64,000 nt of DNA from assembly GCF_900207585.1 (NCBI RefSeq), contig NZ_OAOP01000001.1, positions 558,001-622,000 on the forward strand, in the 5' to 3' direction. A program made the translations under genes and the position numbers. The notes under the pieces are model-generated. The model had not been told where the DNA came from. It ran no database searches and saw only the letters and a program-made list of their open reading frames with translations. How positions within the stretch are numbered: the first letter of the stretch is position 1; each line of letters begins with the position of its first letter. Of the stretch, positions 18,656-27,552 are shown one piece after another. The stretch comes from Bacillus oleivorans. GTDB taxonomy: Bacteria; Bacillota; Bacilli; Bacillales; JC228.

Positions 18656-18735
18656 AGAAGTCAAAATTGACAGTACGGGTCAAAATGTTGTTCTATCGGT
18701 CAAAATCCGTTTCTACGGGTCAAAATCCCGTTCCT
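18656..18735 (+). repeat. Tandem array A: four 20-bp units with core GGTCAAAAT
   Basis: Units begin at 18656, 18676, 18696 and 18716. Consensus is CGGGTCAAAATCCGTTTCTA, with GTCAAAAT best conserved and the 3' half variable. A decayed fifth unit follows. It lies between the binding-protein stop and a terminator and is not coding. Confidence 0.8.
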
Positions 18736-18787
18736 TTGCCAAAAAGTTTAACGGGGTTTTAATAAAAGAACAATAGAAAGAGGGGCT

Positions 18788-18822
18788 AGAGGAGGATTCC
18801 TTCTGGTTCCTCTTTTCTCTTT
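18788..18822 (+). terminator. Intrinsic terminator of opp operon 1
   Basis: AGAGGA (18788-18793) and TCCTCT (18808-18813) pair, with further imperfect pairing inside, followed by TTTCTCTTT. Confidence 0.55.
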
Positions 18823-18908
18823 GCAATAAGTAGAATTATTGGTAGTTTCTACTATTATATTTAATTTAAAATAGAGGAAAGTCATCTTTTATAGAGGAGT
18901 GGTGGAAG

Positions 18909-19853
18909 GTGAGTGGATTAAAGAAACCAAAAGCAATTAAAACAGGAGACCGGATTGGGTTAATTGCTCCTTCAAGTCCTGTCAGTCGTCCGGATCGGGT
19001 CGAGGAATCGGTTAAAAAGCTAGAGGAGTTTGGCTTTGAGGTTACAGTTGGTGATAGCTGTTATGGACGGTACGGTTACCTGGCTGGTGAGGATTCCTTA
19101 AGAGCTGAAGATATTAACGGCATGTTTGCCGACCCTAGCATTGATGCTATTGTTTGTATACGTGGCGGATATGGCACTCCTAGAATAATCGATCAGCTAG
19201 ATTATGAGATGATCGAAAGAAATCCCAAACTATTTGTCGGCTATAGTGATATCACAACCCTGCATATCGCCTTAAATCAGAAATGCAAAATGATTACTTT
19301 ACATAGCCCAATGCCAGCTTCAGATATGCTCCGTGATTTTGATGAGTATTCAATAAAAGGTTTCCTCCAAGCAATCTCTTCACCAGAACCGTTAGGAGAA
19401 ATGAAGAATCCGGAAGGGGAGGAAATCCAATGTCTAGTTGCGGGTGTGGCAACTGGTTCAATTATAGGAGGCAATCTGTCTTTAATCGCAGCGACGCTTG
19501 GAACCCCCTATGAAATCGATACAAAAGGAAAACTGTTATTTTTAGAAGATATCGACGAAGAACCCTATAGCATTGATCGAATGCTCTCACAGCTTCGGCT
19601 TGCCGGCAAATTGGAGGATTGTAACGGGATTATCCTGGGAGACTGGAACAATTGTGTCCCAAGAGATGTCTCGAAACCAAGCTTAACTCTGCAGGAAGTA
19701 TTTCAAGATTTGCTCGTTCCGACGGGAAAACCTATCATCTGCAACGTCAAAGCAGGCCACTGCAAACCAACCATGACCCTGCCCCTTGGAGTAGAAGCTA
19801 TTCTAGATGCGGATCAATGTCAATTAACGATTACAGAAAGTGCGACCGTATAG
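18909..19853 (+). CDS. LD-carboxypeptidase (peptidase S66, LdcA/MccF family)
   Basis: This is a 314-residue S66-family serine peptidase. Members cleave the L,D bond before the terminal D-Ala of muropeptide tetrapeptides (LdcA) or act on microcin C-like conjugates (MccF). The N-terminal motif DRIGLIAPSSPV and the nucleophile-containing VCIRGGYGTPRII and FVGYSDIT segments are typical. The rest of the Ser-His-Glu triad falls in LLFLEDIDEE (Glu) and VKAGHCKPTMTLPLG (His). The start is GTG at 18909. It has no signal peptide, so it acts on imported peptides, fitting the Opp importer just upstream. Confidence 0.9.
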   Translation: MSGLKKPKAIKTGDRIGLIAPSSPVSRPDRVEESVKKLEEFGFEVTVGDSCYGRYGYLAGEDSLRAEDINGMFADPSIDAIVCIRGGYGTPRIIDQLDYEMIERNPKLFVGYSDITTLHIALNQKCKMITLHSPMPASDMLRDFDEYSIKGFLQAISSPEPLGEMKNPEGEEIQCLVAGVATGSIIGGNLSLIAATLGTPYEIDTKGKLLFLEDIDEEPYSIDRMLSQLRLAGKLEDCNGIILGDWNNCVPRDVSKPSLTLQEVFQDLLVPTGKPIICNVKAGHCKPTMTLPLGVEAILDADQCQLTITESATV

Positions 19854-19865
19854 TTCAGGGAGCCA

Positions 19866-19949
19866 GCCGCCGGGCATTCGGCTGGTACCTGCCACACCCT
19901 GAAAATTCTTGTTTCACGCCCATTCTTTTAATCAAACGTTTGTTTAAAA
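19866..19949 (+). repeat. Dispersed stop-proximal element followed by a TetR-like palindrome
   Basis: From 19866 the sequence GGTACCTGCCACACCCTGAA runs into AATTCTTGTTTCACG, a copy of the stop-proximal element. At 19933-19942 lies the palindrome CAAACGTTTG inside A/T-rich arms (TTTTAA, TTTAAAA). A similar AAAC/GTTT palindrome lies at 29809-29830. Confidence 0.5.
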
Positions 19950-20020
19950 ATCATTCTAGTCCTTCATACAATAGTCTTCATAGAATTTACATAATATTTT
20001 TACAATTTTTTATCCGTATC

Positions 20021-20050
20021 TTAACACCCCGGTGGTATAACCTTTATAAT
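20021..20050 (+). promoter_or_regulatory. Putative sigma-A promoter of the gtaB-ugd operon
   Basis: TTAACA (20021-20026) and TATAAT (20045-20050) are 18 bp apart. The -10 lies inside an imperfect inverted repeat: TATAACCT just before it and AGGTTATA about 16 bp after it, which may be an operator. Confidence 0.55.
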
Positions 20051-20114
20051 GACTAGTATAAATAGGTTATAAGCGTGGTAGTGTTGTAGAAAATCAGAGT
20101 TGGGGGCTATCGAA

Positions 20115-21020
20115 ATGATTAAAAAAGCGATCATACCTGCTGCAGGTCTCGGTACAAGATTTTTGCCAGCAACGAAAGCAATGCCAAAAGAAATGCTGCC
20201 AATTGTAGATAAACCAACGATTCAATACATTGTTGAGGAAGCAGTTGCCTCTGGAATTAAAGATTTAATCATAGTGACCGGGAAGGGCAAAAGGGCGATA
20301 GAGGATCATTTCGATCGTTCCTATGAACTCGAGCAGCGCCTGCTAGAAAGATCTAAAATTGAAATCTATAAGGAAATTAAAAGTATATCAGACATGATCG
20401 ATGTCCACTATATTCGGCAGAAGGAGCCAAAGGGTCTGGGGCATGCGATTTGGAGTGCGAGACATTTTATCGGAAATGAGCCCTTTGCCGTTCTGCTAGG
20501 AGATATTATTATCAACTCAAAAGTGCCATGCTTGGCACAGCTCATTAATACTTACAACAAGTTCAACCAAAGTGTGATCGGGCTAACTCATGTACCAGAT
20601 GAAGATGTCAATAAATATGGAATCGTAAATCCGTACCATTTTGAAGACGGGTTAAGTCTGATTCAGGATGTGGTGGAAAAACCCCATCAAAAGGAAGCTC
20701 CCTCTAACTTAGCTATTTTAGGAAGATATATTCTATCCCCAAAAATTTTTGACCTGCTTGAAAAGCAGGAAGCCGGAAAAGATGGAGAAGTTCAGCTTAC
20801 CGACGCCATCCGGTCACTCATCGATTTGGAACCGGTGTATGGATTGGAGATACAGGATAAAGTCCTTGATACGGGGAACAAATTAGGATTTATTAAAGCA
20901 ACGATTGATATCGCGGTTCAGAGGGAAGACCTTAGAACAGATTTAATCGAATATCTTCAAGAGGTCCTTAAGGAAGTCACCATCAATCAACAGAAGGCTA
21001 GCGGTATAAATATGTTTTAA
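20115..21020 (+). CDS. gtaB: UTP-glucose-1-phosphate uridylyltransferase
   Basis: GalU/GtaB makes UDP-glucose from glucose-1-phosphate and UTP in the cytoplasm for teichoic acid, glycolipid and polysaccharide synthesis. The 301 residues begin IKKAIIPAAGLGTRFLPATK, the nucleotidyltransferase signature. KPTIQYIVEEAV, EPKGLGHAIW and LLGDIII follow, the last with the metal-binding Asp. GGGGG upstream supports ATG 20115 over the in-frame TTG at 20100. It forms an operon with the UDP-glucose dehydrogenase 12 nt downstream, and pgcA elsewhere in the window makes its substrate. Confidence 0.95.
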   Translation: MIKKAIIPAAGLGTRFLPATKAMPKEMLPIVDKPTIQYIVEEAVASGIKDLIIVTGKGKRAIEDHFDRSYELEQRLLERSKIEIYKEIKSISDMIDVHYIRQKEPKGLGHAIWSARHFIGNEPFAVLLGDIIINSKVPCLAQLINTYNKFNQSVIGLTHVPDEDVNKYGIVNPYHFEDGLSLIQDVVEKPHQKEAPSNLAILGRYILSPKIFDLLEKQEAGKDGEVQLTDAIRSLIDLEPVYGLEIQDKVLDTGNKLGFIKATIDIAVQREDLRTDLIEYLQEVLKEVTINQQKASGINMF

Positions 21021-21032
21021 AAGGGTGGGTTT

Positions 21033-22352
21033 ATGAGAATCACAGTTGTTGGAACAGGGTATGTAGGCTTAGTGACAGCGGTGTGTTTAGCAGAAACAGG
21101 ACACAAAGTAACCTGTTTGGATATTGACGAGAAAAAAATTGAACTTCTGCGGAGCGGGAAGTCGCCGATATATGAACCAGATGTCGAAGAGCTCATGCTG
21201 AAAAATGCAGACCGTTTAGTTTATACGACTGACCCTTTAGTGGCTTACCAGGGAGCTGAAGTCATCGTGATTGCCGTGGGGACGCCAGAGAAAAAGGATG
21301 GGTCTGCTAATTTACGCTACATCTATGACGTAGGAGAGCAGATTGCCAGAATAGTGGAGCATGACTGCGTTGTCGTTGTGAAATCGACAGTTCCGGTTGG
21401 AATCAATGATAAGCTTGAAAAACTGATTAAAGAAAATGCGAGAAATTATGTAAAAATTGAGGTTGTCTCGAACCCTGAGTTTTTATCTCAAGGGACGGCA
21501 GTCCGGGATACCCTGCATGCGTATAGAATCGTTGTCGGTGTTGAATCGGAGGCGGCTAGTACGGTCATGAAGCGGGTATACGAACGCTTTCATATTCCGA
21601 TTGTGGTTACCGATAGACGAAGTGCGGAAATGATCAAATACGCAGCCAACGATTTCCTCGCCCTTAAAATTTCATATATCAACGAAATAGCTAACCTTTG
21701 TGAAATTGTCGGTGCCAACATCGAAGACGTTACAAAAGGAATGGGGCTAGACCCGCGGATTGGCGATCGCTTTTTAAATGCTGGCATCGGTTACGGCGGC
21801 TCCTGCTTTCCAAAAGACACAAAAGCCCTGCACTGGCTCGCTAATTTCAATGATTACGAGATTAAAACAATCAAAGCGACGATCGAAGTCAACGAGAATC
21901 AGAAATTGAAGCTCATTAAAAAAGCCCGGAAATACTATGATAGTTTTGCCGGATTAGAAGTGGCCGTGCTGGGACTAACCTTTAAACCGGGAACGGACGA
22001 CTTACGAGAAGCGCCATCCCTTGAAAACATTCCGATTTTACTAGAAGATGGAGCCAATGTGAGAGTGTGGGACCCAGTCGGAATGGAAAAATACAAGAAG
22101 CTGTATCCGGAAGAATTAAAGTATTGTGACATGATTGAGGAAGCGATTATCGGAGCAGATATTTGTTTGATTTTTACCGAATGGGATGATATAAAACAGT
22201 TTGATCTAGAGAAATATCGTGAATTAATGAACTCGGCCATCGTTATCGATGGCAGAAATTGCTATCGCTTAGCCGATGCTGAAGAGGCCGGGATTATATA
22301 TGAGTCAATTGGAAGACCGGTAGTAGAGGTGAAGACTAAGGTACTTGCGTAG
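21033..22352 (+). CDS. ugd: UDP-glucose 6-dehydrogenase
   Basis: This enzyme oxidises UDP-glucose to UDP-glucuronate with two NAD. In 439 residues it shows the Rossmann GTGYVGL start, VGTPEKKDGSANL, the conserved NPEFLSQGTAVRD, the catalytic Cys in GYGGSCFPKDTKAL, and FKPGTDDLREAPS. It is the TuaD/Ugd type, used for teichuronic acid or glucuronate-containing capsule. It follows gtaB by 12 nt, so the pair converts glucose-1-phosphate to UDP-glucuronate. Confidence 0.95.
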   Translation: MRITVVGTGYVGLVTAVCLAETGHKVTCLDIDEKKIELLRSGKSPIYEPDVEELMLKNADRLVYTTDPLVAYQGAEVIVIAVGTPEKKDGSANLRYIYDVGEQIARIVEHDCVVVVKSTVPVGINDKLEKLIKENARNYVKIEVVSNPEFLSQGTAVRDTLHAYRIVVGVESEAASTVMKRVYERFHIPIVVTDRRSAEMIKYAANDFLALKISYINEIANLCEIVGANIEDVTKGMGLDPRIGDRFLNAGIGYGGSCFPKDTKALHWLANFNDYEIKTIKATIEVNENQKLKLIKKARKYYDSFAGLEVAVLGLTFKPGTDDLREAPSLENIPILLEDGANVRVWDPVGMEKYKKLYPEELKYCDMIEEAIIGADICLIFTEWDDIKQFDLEKYRELMNSAIVIDGRNCYRLADAEEAGIIYESIGRPVVEVKTKVLA

Positions 22353-22358
22353 GTGAAT

Positions 22359-22397
22359 CGACAGGTGCCTGTCACGCCCTGAAAATTCTTGTTTCAT
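22359..22397 (+). repeat. Dispersed stop-proximal element, well-preserved copy
   Basis: It starts with GACAGGTGCCTGTC (arms GACAGG and CCTGTC around TG), then ACGCCCTGAAAATTCTTGTT and TCA. It begins about 10 nt after the ugd stop. Confidence 0.7.
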
Positions 22398-22407
22398 TTG
22401 CTATGAT

Positions 22408-22436
22408 AGAGAGTCCTTTGCGGCTCTTTTTTATTT
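22408..22436 (+). terminator. Likely terminator of the gtaB-ugd operon
   Basis: AGAGTCC (from 22410) pairs with GGCTCT (22422-22427) with one bulge across a short loop, followed by a T run. Confidence 0.5.
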
Positions 22437-22597
22437 TGCAAGCTTATTGAAAGTTTGAAGTTATATTACGATCTCCGAGGTAAAATAAATTTATTGGCCA
22501 GTTTTACATAAAACTTTTTTTACAAAGGAGGAAACTTATCATCCCCAACCCAATTTTGTAACTTTACATCTTTTTAATGAACCAAAAACAGACCCAA

Positions 22598-22611
22598 TGA
22601 AAGCGCTGTCA
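22598..22611 (+). promoter_or_regulatory. CcpA cre site upstream of the PTS regulator
   Basis: TGAAAGCGCTGTCA matches the Bacillus cre consensus TGWAANCGNTNWCA at every position. A TATAAT lies at 22627-22632, so CcpA bound here would overlap the -35 region and repress. This fits a carbon-catabolite-repressed sugar locus. Confidence 0.75.
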
Positions 22612-22653
22612 CTAGCGATTTGCCTATATAATGAAGACAGGGAGAGGATCAAT

Positions 22654-24723
22654 ATGTTAGATGAGCGCGCCACTAATTTATTGCATGTGATTTTATCAAG
22701 TCGATTAGTCACGATGAAAGAGCTTGAGGAACGTTTAGATTGTACAAGACGCCAGGTTAGTTATGACCTGCAAAAAATTAACGATTGGTTAATCGATCAG
22801 GAATTACCGCCAATCGAAAACAAACGTTCATTTGGACTGATCATTGACAAAAGAGTAAAAGAGCATGTTTCCACAATCCTTCCTAATCTCAAAACAGAAG
22901 AATACATTCTTTCCCATGAAGTTCGAATGGCAATAATTTTACTCTCTGCTTTTATGAATGATGAGTATTTGTCTGTTAATCATGTAACCAACATTTTAAA
23001 GGTGAGCAGAAATACGGTTTTATCCTATGTCAAACAAGCCGACAGTCACGCCAGCAGGTATGGAGTCTCCCTGCAGTACAATCGGCAGGCTGGCTATCAT
23101 TTGACAGGGGATGAGATGGCTGTTCGAAAACTGGCTCTAAAGATGCTGTCACGTATCATTCAACAGCAGAATGGAATGACCCTAATAGAAAGAATGGTAG
23201 ATGAATGTAAAGGGAAAGGGACTTTTCTGGCATGCTTCCAACAGATGCATGCTGCTTTAAGTCAAATGGAAGATAGCCTTCACGTTTCTTATGTAGAGGA
23301 GAGAATGAGGGAGCTTGCCGCCTACTTTACTATTTTATTAATCCGTATAAATGTGAGACGGCTGCTATTCTTTCCAAAAGAAATTGTTGAAACCATCCAG
23401 GAGACCGATGGTTATGATGCGGTTGAACAAATGATGAAAGACTCACAATTATCTGTTTCTGAGGATGAAAAGATTTATTTAACCATGCTGGTTTTGGGCT
23501 TAAACGTTCGTTACGATCTTTATCTCTATCAAAAACCAGATGAAAATGATTTATCTAAGATCATTGATGAGATTATTTCAGAATTTGAGATCTTAGCCTG
23601 TGTAACCTTTATCGATCGAGAGCATGCCAAACAGGCACTGCTTATGCATTTAAAGCCGGCGTACTACAGGATGATATTTAATATTCCAATCACAAATCCT
23701 TATTTAAATAAAATCAAGGAAGAGCATCTGGACCTTTTTAATTTGGTGAAAAAGTCCTTGAAAAAGTTGGAGGAAGCAGTTGGCTCCACAATTTCAGAAG
23801 ATGAAGTGGGGTACATTACCCTACATTTTGGTTCGTTTTTAACCGCACAGGGACTTCCATTTAGAAGGAAGCGGAGTATTATTGTTTGTCCAAGCGGAGT
23901 AGGAACTTCTAATCTATTGAAACGGGAAATTGAACAGCTTGTACCTGAAATAGAAATTGTCAAAGTTATCTCTATTCGTGAGTTTAATGAAAAAATTGAA
24001 GATGAATTTGATTTGATTTTTTCAACGGTCATGCTGCAAACGAAGAAACCATTACTCGTTGTTCAACCCATTTTAACCGCGCTTGATAAAGCAAAAATTA
24101 TACAAGAGGTAGATGTGGTTTTACAGGGTTCAAGACCTAATACTCCAAATGTTCATCAATTAATTGAAGTAATCAAGCTTTTTTCAACTGTACATGATGA
24201 AAAAGGGCTTTATACGGCAATCACGAATGTACTTACAGGAAATATGGCTAAAACTATTGGGAGGTATAAGCCCGTGTTAAAGGAATTAATCACAAAAGAA
24301 ATGATTCAAGTAGTTGATTTTGTTGAGAGTTGGGAAGAAGCTATCAGGCTTGCTGCCAATCCTTTGCTTGAAGCTCATTCAATCAACGGAGAATATGTCG
24401 AAGCCATGATTAAGAATGTCATGGAAATGGGAGCATATATCGTTTTAACGCCAAAGGTTGCACTTCCGCATGCAAGACCGGAAGAAGGAGTTAAAAAATT
24501 GGGAATGAGTTTGTTAAAGCTTAATCAGCCAGTTTCCTTTTCCGAGGGAGATCCAGACAAGGATGTAAATATCATCATTGTTTTAGCTGCAACTGATAAT
24601 GAAACGCATTTAAAAGCTTTGAGTCAACTTTCTGAGCTGCTTGAAGAGGATGAAAATATCAATGAAATATTAAAGGCTTCTAATGCTGATTCTATCATTC
24701 CTTTAATATATCAATACAGTTAA
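22654..24723 (+). CDS. PRD-containing PTS regulator with EIIB-like and EIIA domains (BglG/LicR/MtlR type)
   Basis: This is a 689-residue transcriptional activator or antiterminator. N-terminal helix-turn-helix domains (TRRQVSYDLQKIN; VSRNTVLSYVKQA) are followed by two PRD domains, an EIIB-like domain with a Cys phosphosite (VCPSGVGTSNLLKREI), and a C-terminal EIIA domain of the mannitol/fructose type with a His in LPHARPEEGV. Phosphorylation by the PTS tells it whether substrate is present. GAGAGG supports ATG 22654; an upstream ATG at 22597 overlaps the cre site and lacks an SD. It heads the EIIB-EIIC genes, and no separate EIIA gene exists nearby, so its EIIA domain could serve transport. 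Confidence 0.9.
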   Translation: MLDERATNLLHVILSSRLVTMKELEERLDCTRRQVSYDLQKINDWLIDQELPPIENKRSFGLIIDKRVKEHVSTILPNLKTEEYILSHEVRMAIILLSAFMNDEYLSVNHVTNILKVSRNTVLSYVKQADSHASRYGVSLQYNRQAGYHLTGDEMAVRKLALKMLSRIIQQQNGMTLIERMVDECKGKGTFLACFQQMHAALSQMEDSLHVSYVEERMRELAAYFTILLIRINVRRLLFFPKEIVETIQETDGYDAVEQMMKDSQLSVSEDEKIYLTMLVLGLNVRYDLYLYQKPDENDLSKIIDEIISEFEILACVTFIDREHAKQALLMHLKPAYYRMIFNIPITNPYLNKIKEEHLDLFNLVKKSLKKLEEAVGSTISEDEVGYITLHFGSFLTAQGLPFRRKRSIIVCPSGVGTSNLLKREIEQLVPEIEIVKVISIREFNEKIEDEFDLIFSTVMLQTKKPLLVVQPILTALDKAKIIQEVDVVLQGSRPNTPNVHQLIEVIKLFSTVHDEKGLYTAITNVLTGNMAKTIGRYKPVLKELITKEMIQVVDFVESWEEAIRLAANPLLEAHSINGEYVEAMIKNVMEMGAYIVLTPKVALPHARPEEGVKKLGMSLLKLNQPVSFSEGDPDKDVNIIIVLAATDNETHLKALSQLSELLEEDENINEILKASNADSIIPLIYQYS

Positions 24724-24741
24724 TGAAGGAGGTATTTGATC

Positions 24742-25029
24742 ATGTTAAGTATTGTTACAGTATGTGGAAATGGAATAGGGAGCAGTTTGTTATTAAAACT
24801 AAAAATTGAAGAAATATGTGCTGAAAACGGCATTAAAGCAACTGTTGAGTCCTCTGATTTTAATTCAGCAAAAGGACGCAACTGCGATTTGATTGTCACC
24901 ATTGGAGAAATGGCAAAACAATTCGATGAAAGCCAAAAGGTTGCCGTTATTCGAAGCTATATTAACAAGAAAAAGATTCAAGAAGATATATTAGAAACCC
25001 TTAAAGTATTAGATCAGGCAAAGCAATAA
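24742..25029 (+). CDS. PTS EIIB component (ascorbate/lactose-like)
   Basis: This is a 95-residue phosphocarrier. The phosphorylated Cys lies in the N-terminal loop MLSIVTVCGNGIGSSLLLK, typical of SgaB/UlaB-type IIB proteins. It passes phosphate from an EIIA to the sugar imported by the EIIC. GGAGG nine bases upstream supports ATG 24742. It sits between the regulator and the ascorbate-type EIIC. Confidence 0.88.
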   Translation: MLSIVTVCGNGIGSSLLLKLKIEEICAENGIKATVESSDFNSAKGRNCDLIVTIGEMAKQFDESQKVAVIRSYINKKKIQEDILETLKVLDQAKQ

Positions 25030-25089
25030 TTTTTATGATTCATTATCTTACTATTAGCAATTATAAAACTCTTATATAGGGGGATCATT

Positions 25090-26319
25090 ATGGATTTTTT
25101 TACAGGGGTACTTGAATTTTTAAAAGATGTCTTGTCTCAACCCGCGCTTCTCCTTGGTATTATGGCCTTTATTGGATTAGTTGCCTTAAGAAGTCCAGGT
25201 CATAAAGTCTTAACGGGAACGCTTGGACCTATTCTTGGTTATATCATGCTAGGAGCAGGTGCTGATTTTATAGTCACTAACTTAGATCCGCTTGGAAAAA
25301 TGATTGAAAAGGGCTTCAATATTCAAGGGGTTGTTCCAAATAACGAGGCAGTTGTCGCGACCGCTCAACAAATTCTTGGCGTTGAAACCATGTCTATCCT
25401 TGTTTTAGGACTTGTATTAAATGTAGTTTTTGCCCGTTTTACAAAGTATAAATATGTTTTTTTGACTGGACACCATAGTTTCTTTATGGCCTGTCTGCTA
25501 TCCGCTGTTTTAGGTGCAACCGGTATGTCAGGCTGGCTGTTAGTTGTAATTGGCGGCTTCTTCCTAGGAGCATGGAGTGCGATTTCACCAGCTATCGGAC
25601 AAAGATATACATTAAAGGTTACTGACGGTGATGAAGTAGCCATGGGACACTTCGGAAGTTTAGGCTACTATCTATCTGCCTGGGTTGGAAGTAAAGTTGG
25701 AAAACCTGAAGATAGTACAGAAAACATTAACATTCCGGAAAAGTGGAGCTTTTTGCGTAATACGACAATCGCAACTGGTATTACCATGATGTTCTTTTAT
25801 TTAGTAGCAGCCATTGCAGCTGGTTCTGAATTCGTTTCAACTTTATCTGGCGGTATGTCACCTTATCTGTTTGCGATTATGGGCGGTTTGAAGTTTGCGA
25901 TCGGGGTTGCCATTGTTTATTCAGGTGTTCGGATGATTTTGGCTGACTTAATTCCAGCCTTCCAGGGTATTGCCCAAAAGATTATTCCAAATGCTGTACC
26001 AGCAGTCGATTGTGCCGTGTTTTTCCCATATGCGCAGACTGCGGTGATTATCGGTTTTGTATGTAGCTTTATTGGCGGCGTTATTGGAATGGTAATCCTA
26101 GGCTTTATCGGTGGAGTTTTAATTATTCCTGGTCTGGTTCCACACTTCTTCTGTGGAGCAACAGCAGGTATTTATGGGAACGCTACTGGAGGACGTAAAG
26201 GTGCGATTATCGGATCCTTTGTAAACGGATTGGCGCTTGCATTCTTGCCAGCTTTATTACTCAGACGATTTTACGGTAATGGAGGAAGAAGCCAAGAAGA
26301 TCGCAAGCTGGGGAAGTAA
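25090..26319 (+). pseudogene. PTS ascorbate-type EIIC (UlaA/SgaT), 3'-truncated by a deletion fusion
   Basis: The first ~390 residues are a typical UlaA/SgaT permease with about ten membrane segments: LRSPGHKVLTGTLGPILGYI, VFLTGHHSFFMACL, MGHFGSLGYYLSAWVG, and GATAGIYGNATGGRKGAIIG. UlaA proteins are usually 420-465 residues, but here homology ends at GLALAFLPALLL. It is followed by an unrelated charged tail, RRFYGNGGRSQEDRKLGK, which is the out-of-frame reading of a transaldolase gene. The last helix or two are therefore lost and transport is probably impaired. The start has GGGGG upstream. Confidence 0.8.
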
Positions 26320-26773
26320 TGTTTATATCAAAATTCCAATTATGAACTCTCAAGGGGAGTCTTCGATTCCACTAATTCATAAGCTATCTAGACTTGGATA
26401 TTCATTGAATATCACGGCGATCTTAACTCTGGATCAAGTACGGGAGACGGTCGATGCTTTTGTATCAGGAACCACCAATATCGTTTCGGTTTTTGCTGGA
26501 AGAATTGCAGACTCTGGAGTGGATCCAGTTCCATTGATGAAAGAAGCAGCAGCCATCTGTCTTGAAAAAGAAGGAACTGAACTGCTCTGGGCCAGCCCAA
26601 GAGAACTATTGAATATTTTTCAGGCTGAACAATGCGGATGTGATATTATCACCTGTACCCCAGCCATCTTAAACAAAATGCCGAACGTCGGCAAAAGCTT
26701 AGAACAAATCTCACTCGAAACCGTCCAAATGTTTAGCCGGGACAGCCAAGCTCTGGGGTATTCGATTGTATAG
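26261..26773 (+). pseudogene. Transaldolase/fructose-6-phosphate aldolase family gene lacking its 5' end
   Basis: From SDDFTVMEEEAKKIASWGSN onward this matches the class I aldolase family TalC/Fsa: VYIKIPIMNSQGESSIPLI holds the Schiff-base Lys region (KIP), and NITAILTLDQV and VSVFAGRIADSG are conserved. The first ~60 residues, including the start codon and substrate-binding Asp, are absent. The upstream sequence in this frame is the EIIC gene read out of phase. The natural reading frame opens only inside the EIIC gene, so this remnant is probably not translated usefully. Transaldolase-like genes often accompany ascorbate or pentose PTS genes. Confidence 0.8.
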
Positions 26774-26841
26774 GTGAATTCGAAGGGTGCCAAGCAGCCC
26801 CGAAAAATCTAGTTTCACAAGAATTTCACAGAGAATAGTCA

Positions 26842-26868
26842 GGAGGGTCATTGAGACTCTCCTTTTTT
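26842..26868 (+). terminator. Terminator of the PTS locus
   Basis: GGAGGGTC pairs with GACTCTCC (7 of 8 bp) across a short loop, followed by six T. A copy of the stop-proximal element (AGGGTGCCAAGCAGCCCCG, then TAGTTTCAC) precedes it from about 26785. Confidence 0.7.
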
Positions 26869-26981
26869 AATTTGGCAGGTGATTCGATGGGGGTATGCCC
26901 CGATTTCAAGCATTCTTTTTTATATGGAGAGATAAGTTTGGTATAGTAGTCTTAATCACATTTTTAAGGAAGGGATTCTAT

Positions 26982-27419
26982 ATGGGTTCCATGACGAATT
27001 TGCCTCCATTTATAAAAAGGGAAATTGAACAGCTAGAAAAAATAGTTTCCCCATTAGCGAAAAAGGTTTCTAAATATGCGTTGTTCTCTTTTCCGCTCAT
27101 TACAGTTTCGCTCTTTAACCTGTTTTTCCTGCTGTTTTATATACCAAATAGCCAAAACATGATCTTTAGCATCGTTCTCTATGCCGTGCTCGGTGCTTTA
27201 GGCTTTGCGCTTTTAAAAGAAGTCCGGGCACAGAAGAAAGAAATTCAAAAAATGAGTACCGATTATATCATTGACCGGATTAACAAAAGTGACATCACTT
27301 CAGATAGCCGTAAACAAGAGTATATAAAACGGATTCAACAGCAGCCGCTTGTTACAATCAATCATTTTGTTGAGTTTCTGGTCGAAGAAGACCAGCGCGC
27401 GAGCCGTTTAGAAGATTAG
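26982..27419 (+). CDS. ywnF: YwnF-like membrane protein (DUF5392)
   Basis: This is a 145-residue protein with two membrane helices in the middle (YALFSFPLITVSLFNLFFLL; MIFSIVLYAVLGALGFALL) and a charged cytoplasmic C-terminal region. It resembles B. subtilis YwnF of unknown function. Support comes from context: the next gene is a cardiolipin synthase, as B. subtilis ywnF neighbours ywnE/clsA. AAGGAAGGG supports ATG 26982; the longer open frame from 26895 lacks an SD. Its own terminator follows. Confidence 0.7.
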   Translation: MGSMTNLPPFIKREIEQLEKIVSPLAKKVSKYALFSFPLITVSLFNLFFLLFYIPNSQNMIFSIVLYAVLGALGFALLKEVRAQKKEIQKMSTDYIIDRINKSDITSDSRKQEYIKRIQQQPLVTINHFVEFLVEEDQRASRLED

Positions 27420-27452
27420 AACAGCACCCTTATTCGGTGCTGTTTTATTTTT
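27419..27452 (+). terminator. Terminator of ywnF
   Basis: AACAGCACC pairs with GGTGCTGTT across CTTATTC, followed by a T-rich run. Confidence 0.85.
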
Positions 27453-27552
27453 AATAAAATTTTTGTAAAAAAATATAGGTATAAGTGGACGTTTAATTTG
27501 TATAGCTTTATAGTTATGATGGAGAAAAGGCAATTAAAAAGGCGTGTCACGA

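Noticed and set aside
18656-18735. Possible CRISPR array
   Set aside because: Units are contiguous 20-bp repeats with no spacers of constant length and no cas genes nearby. The same holds for arrays B and C.
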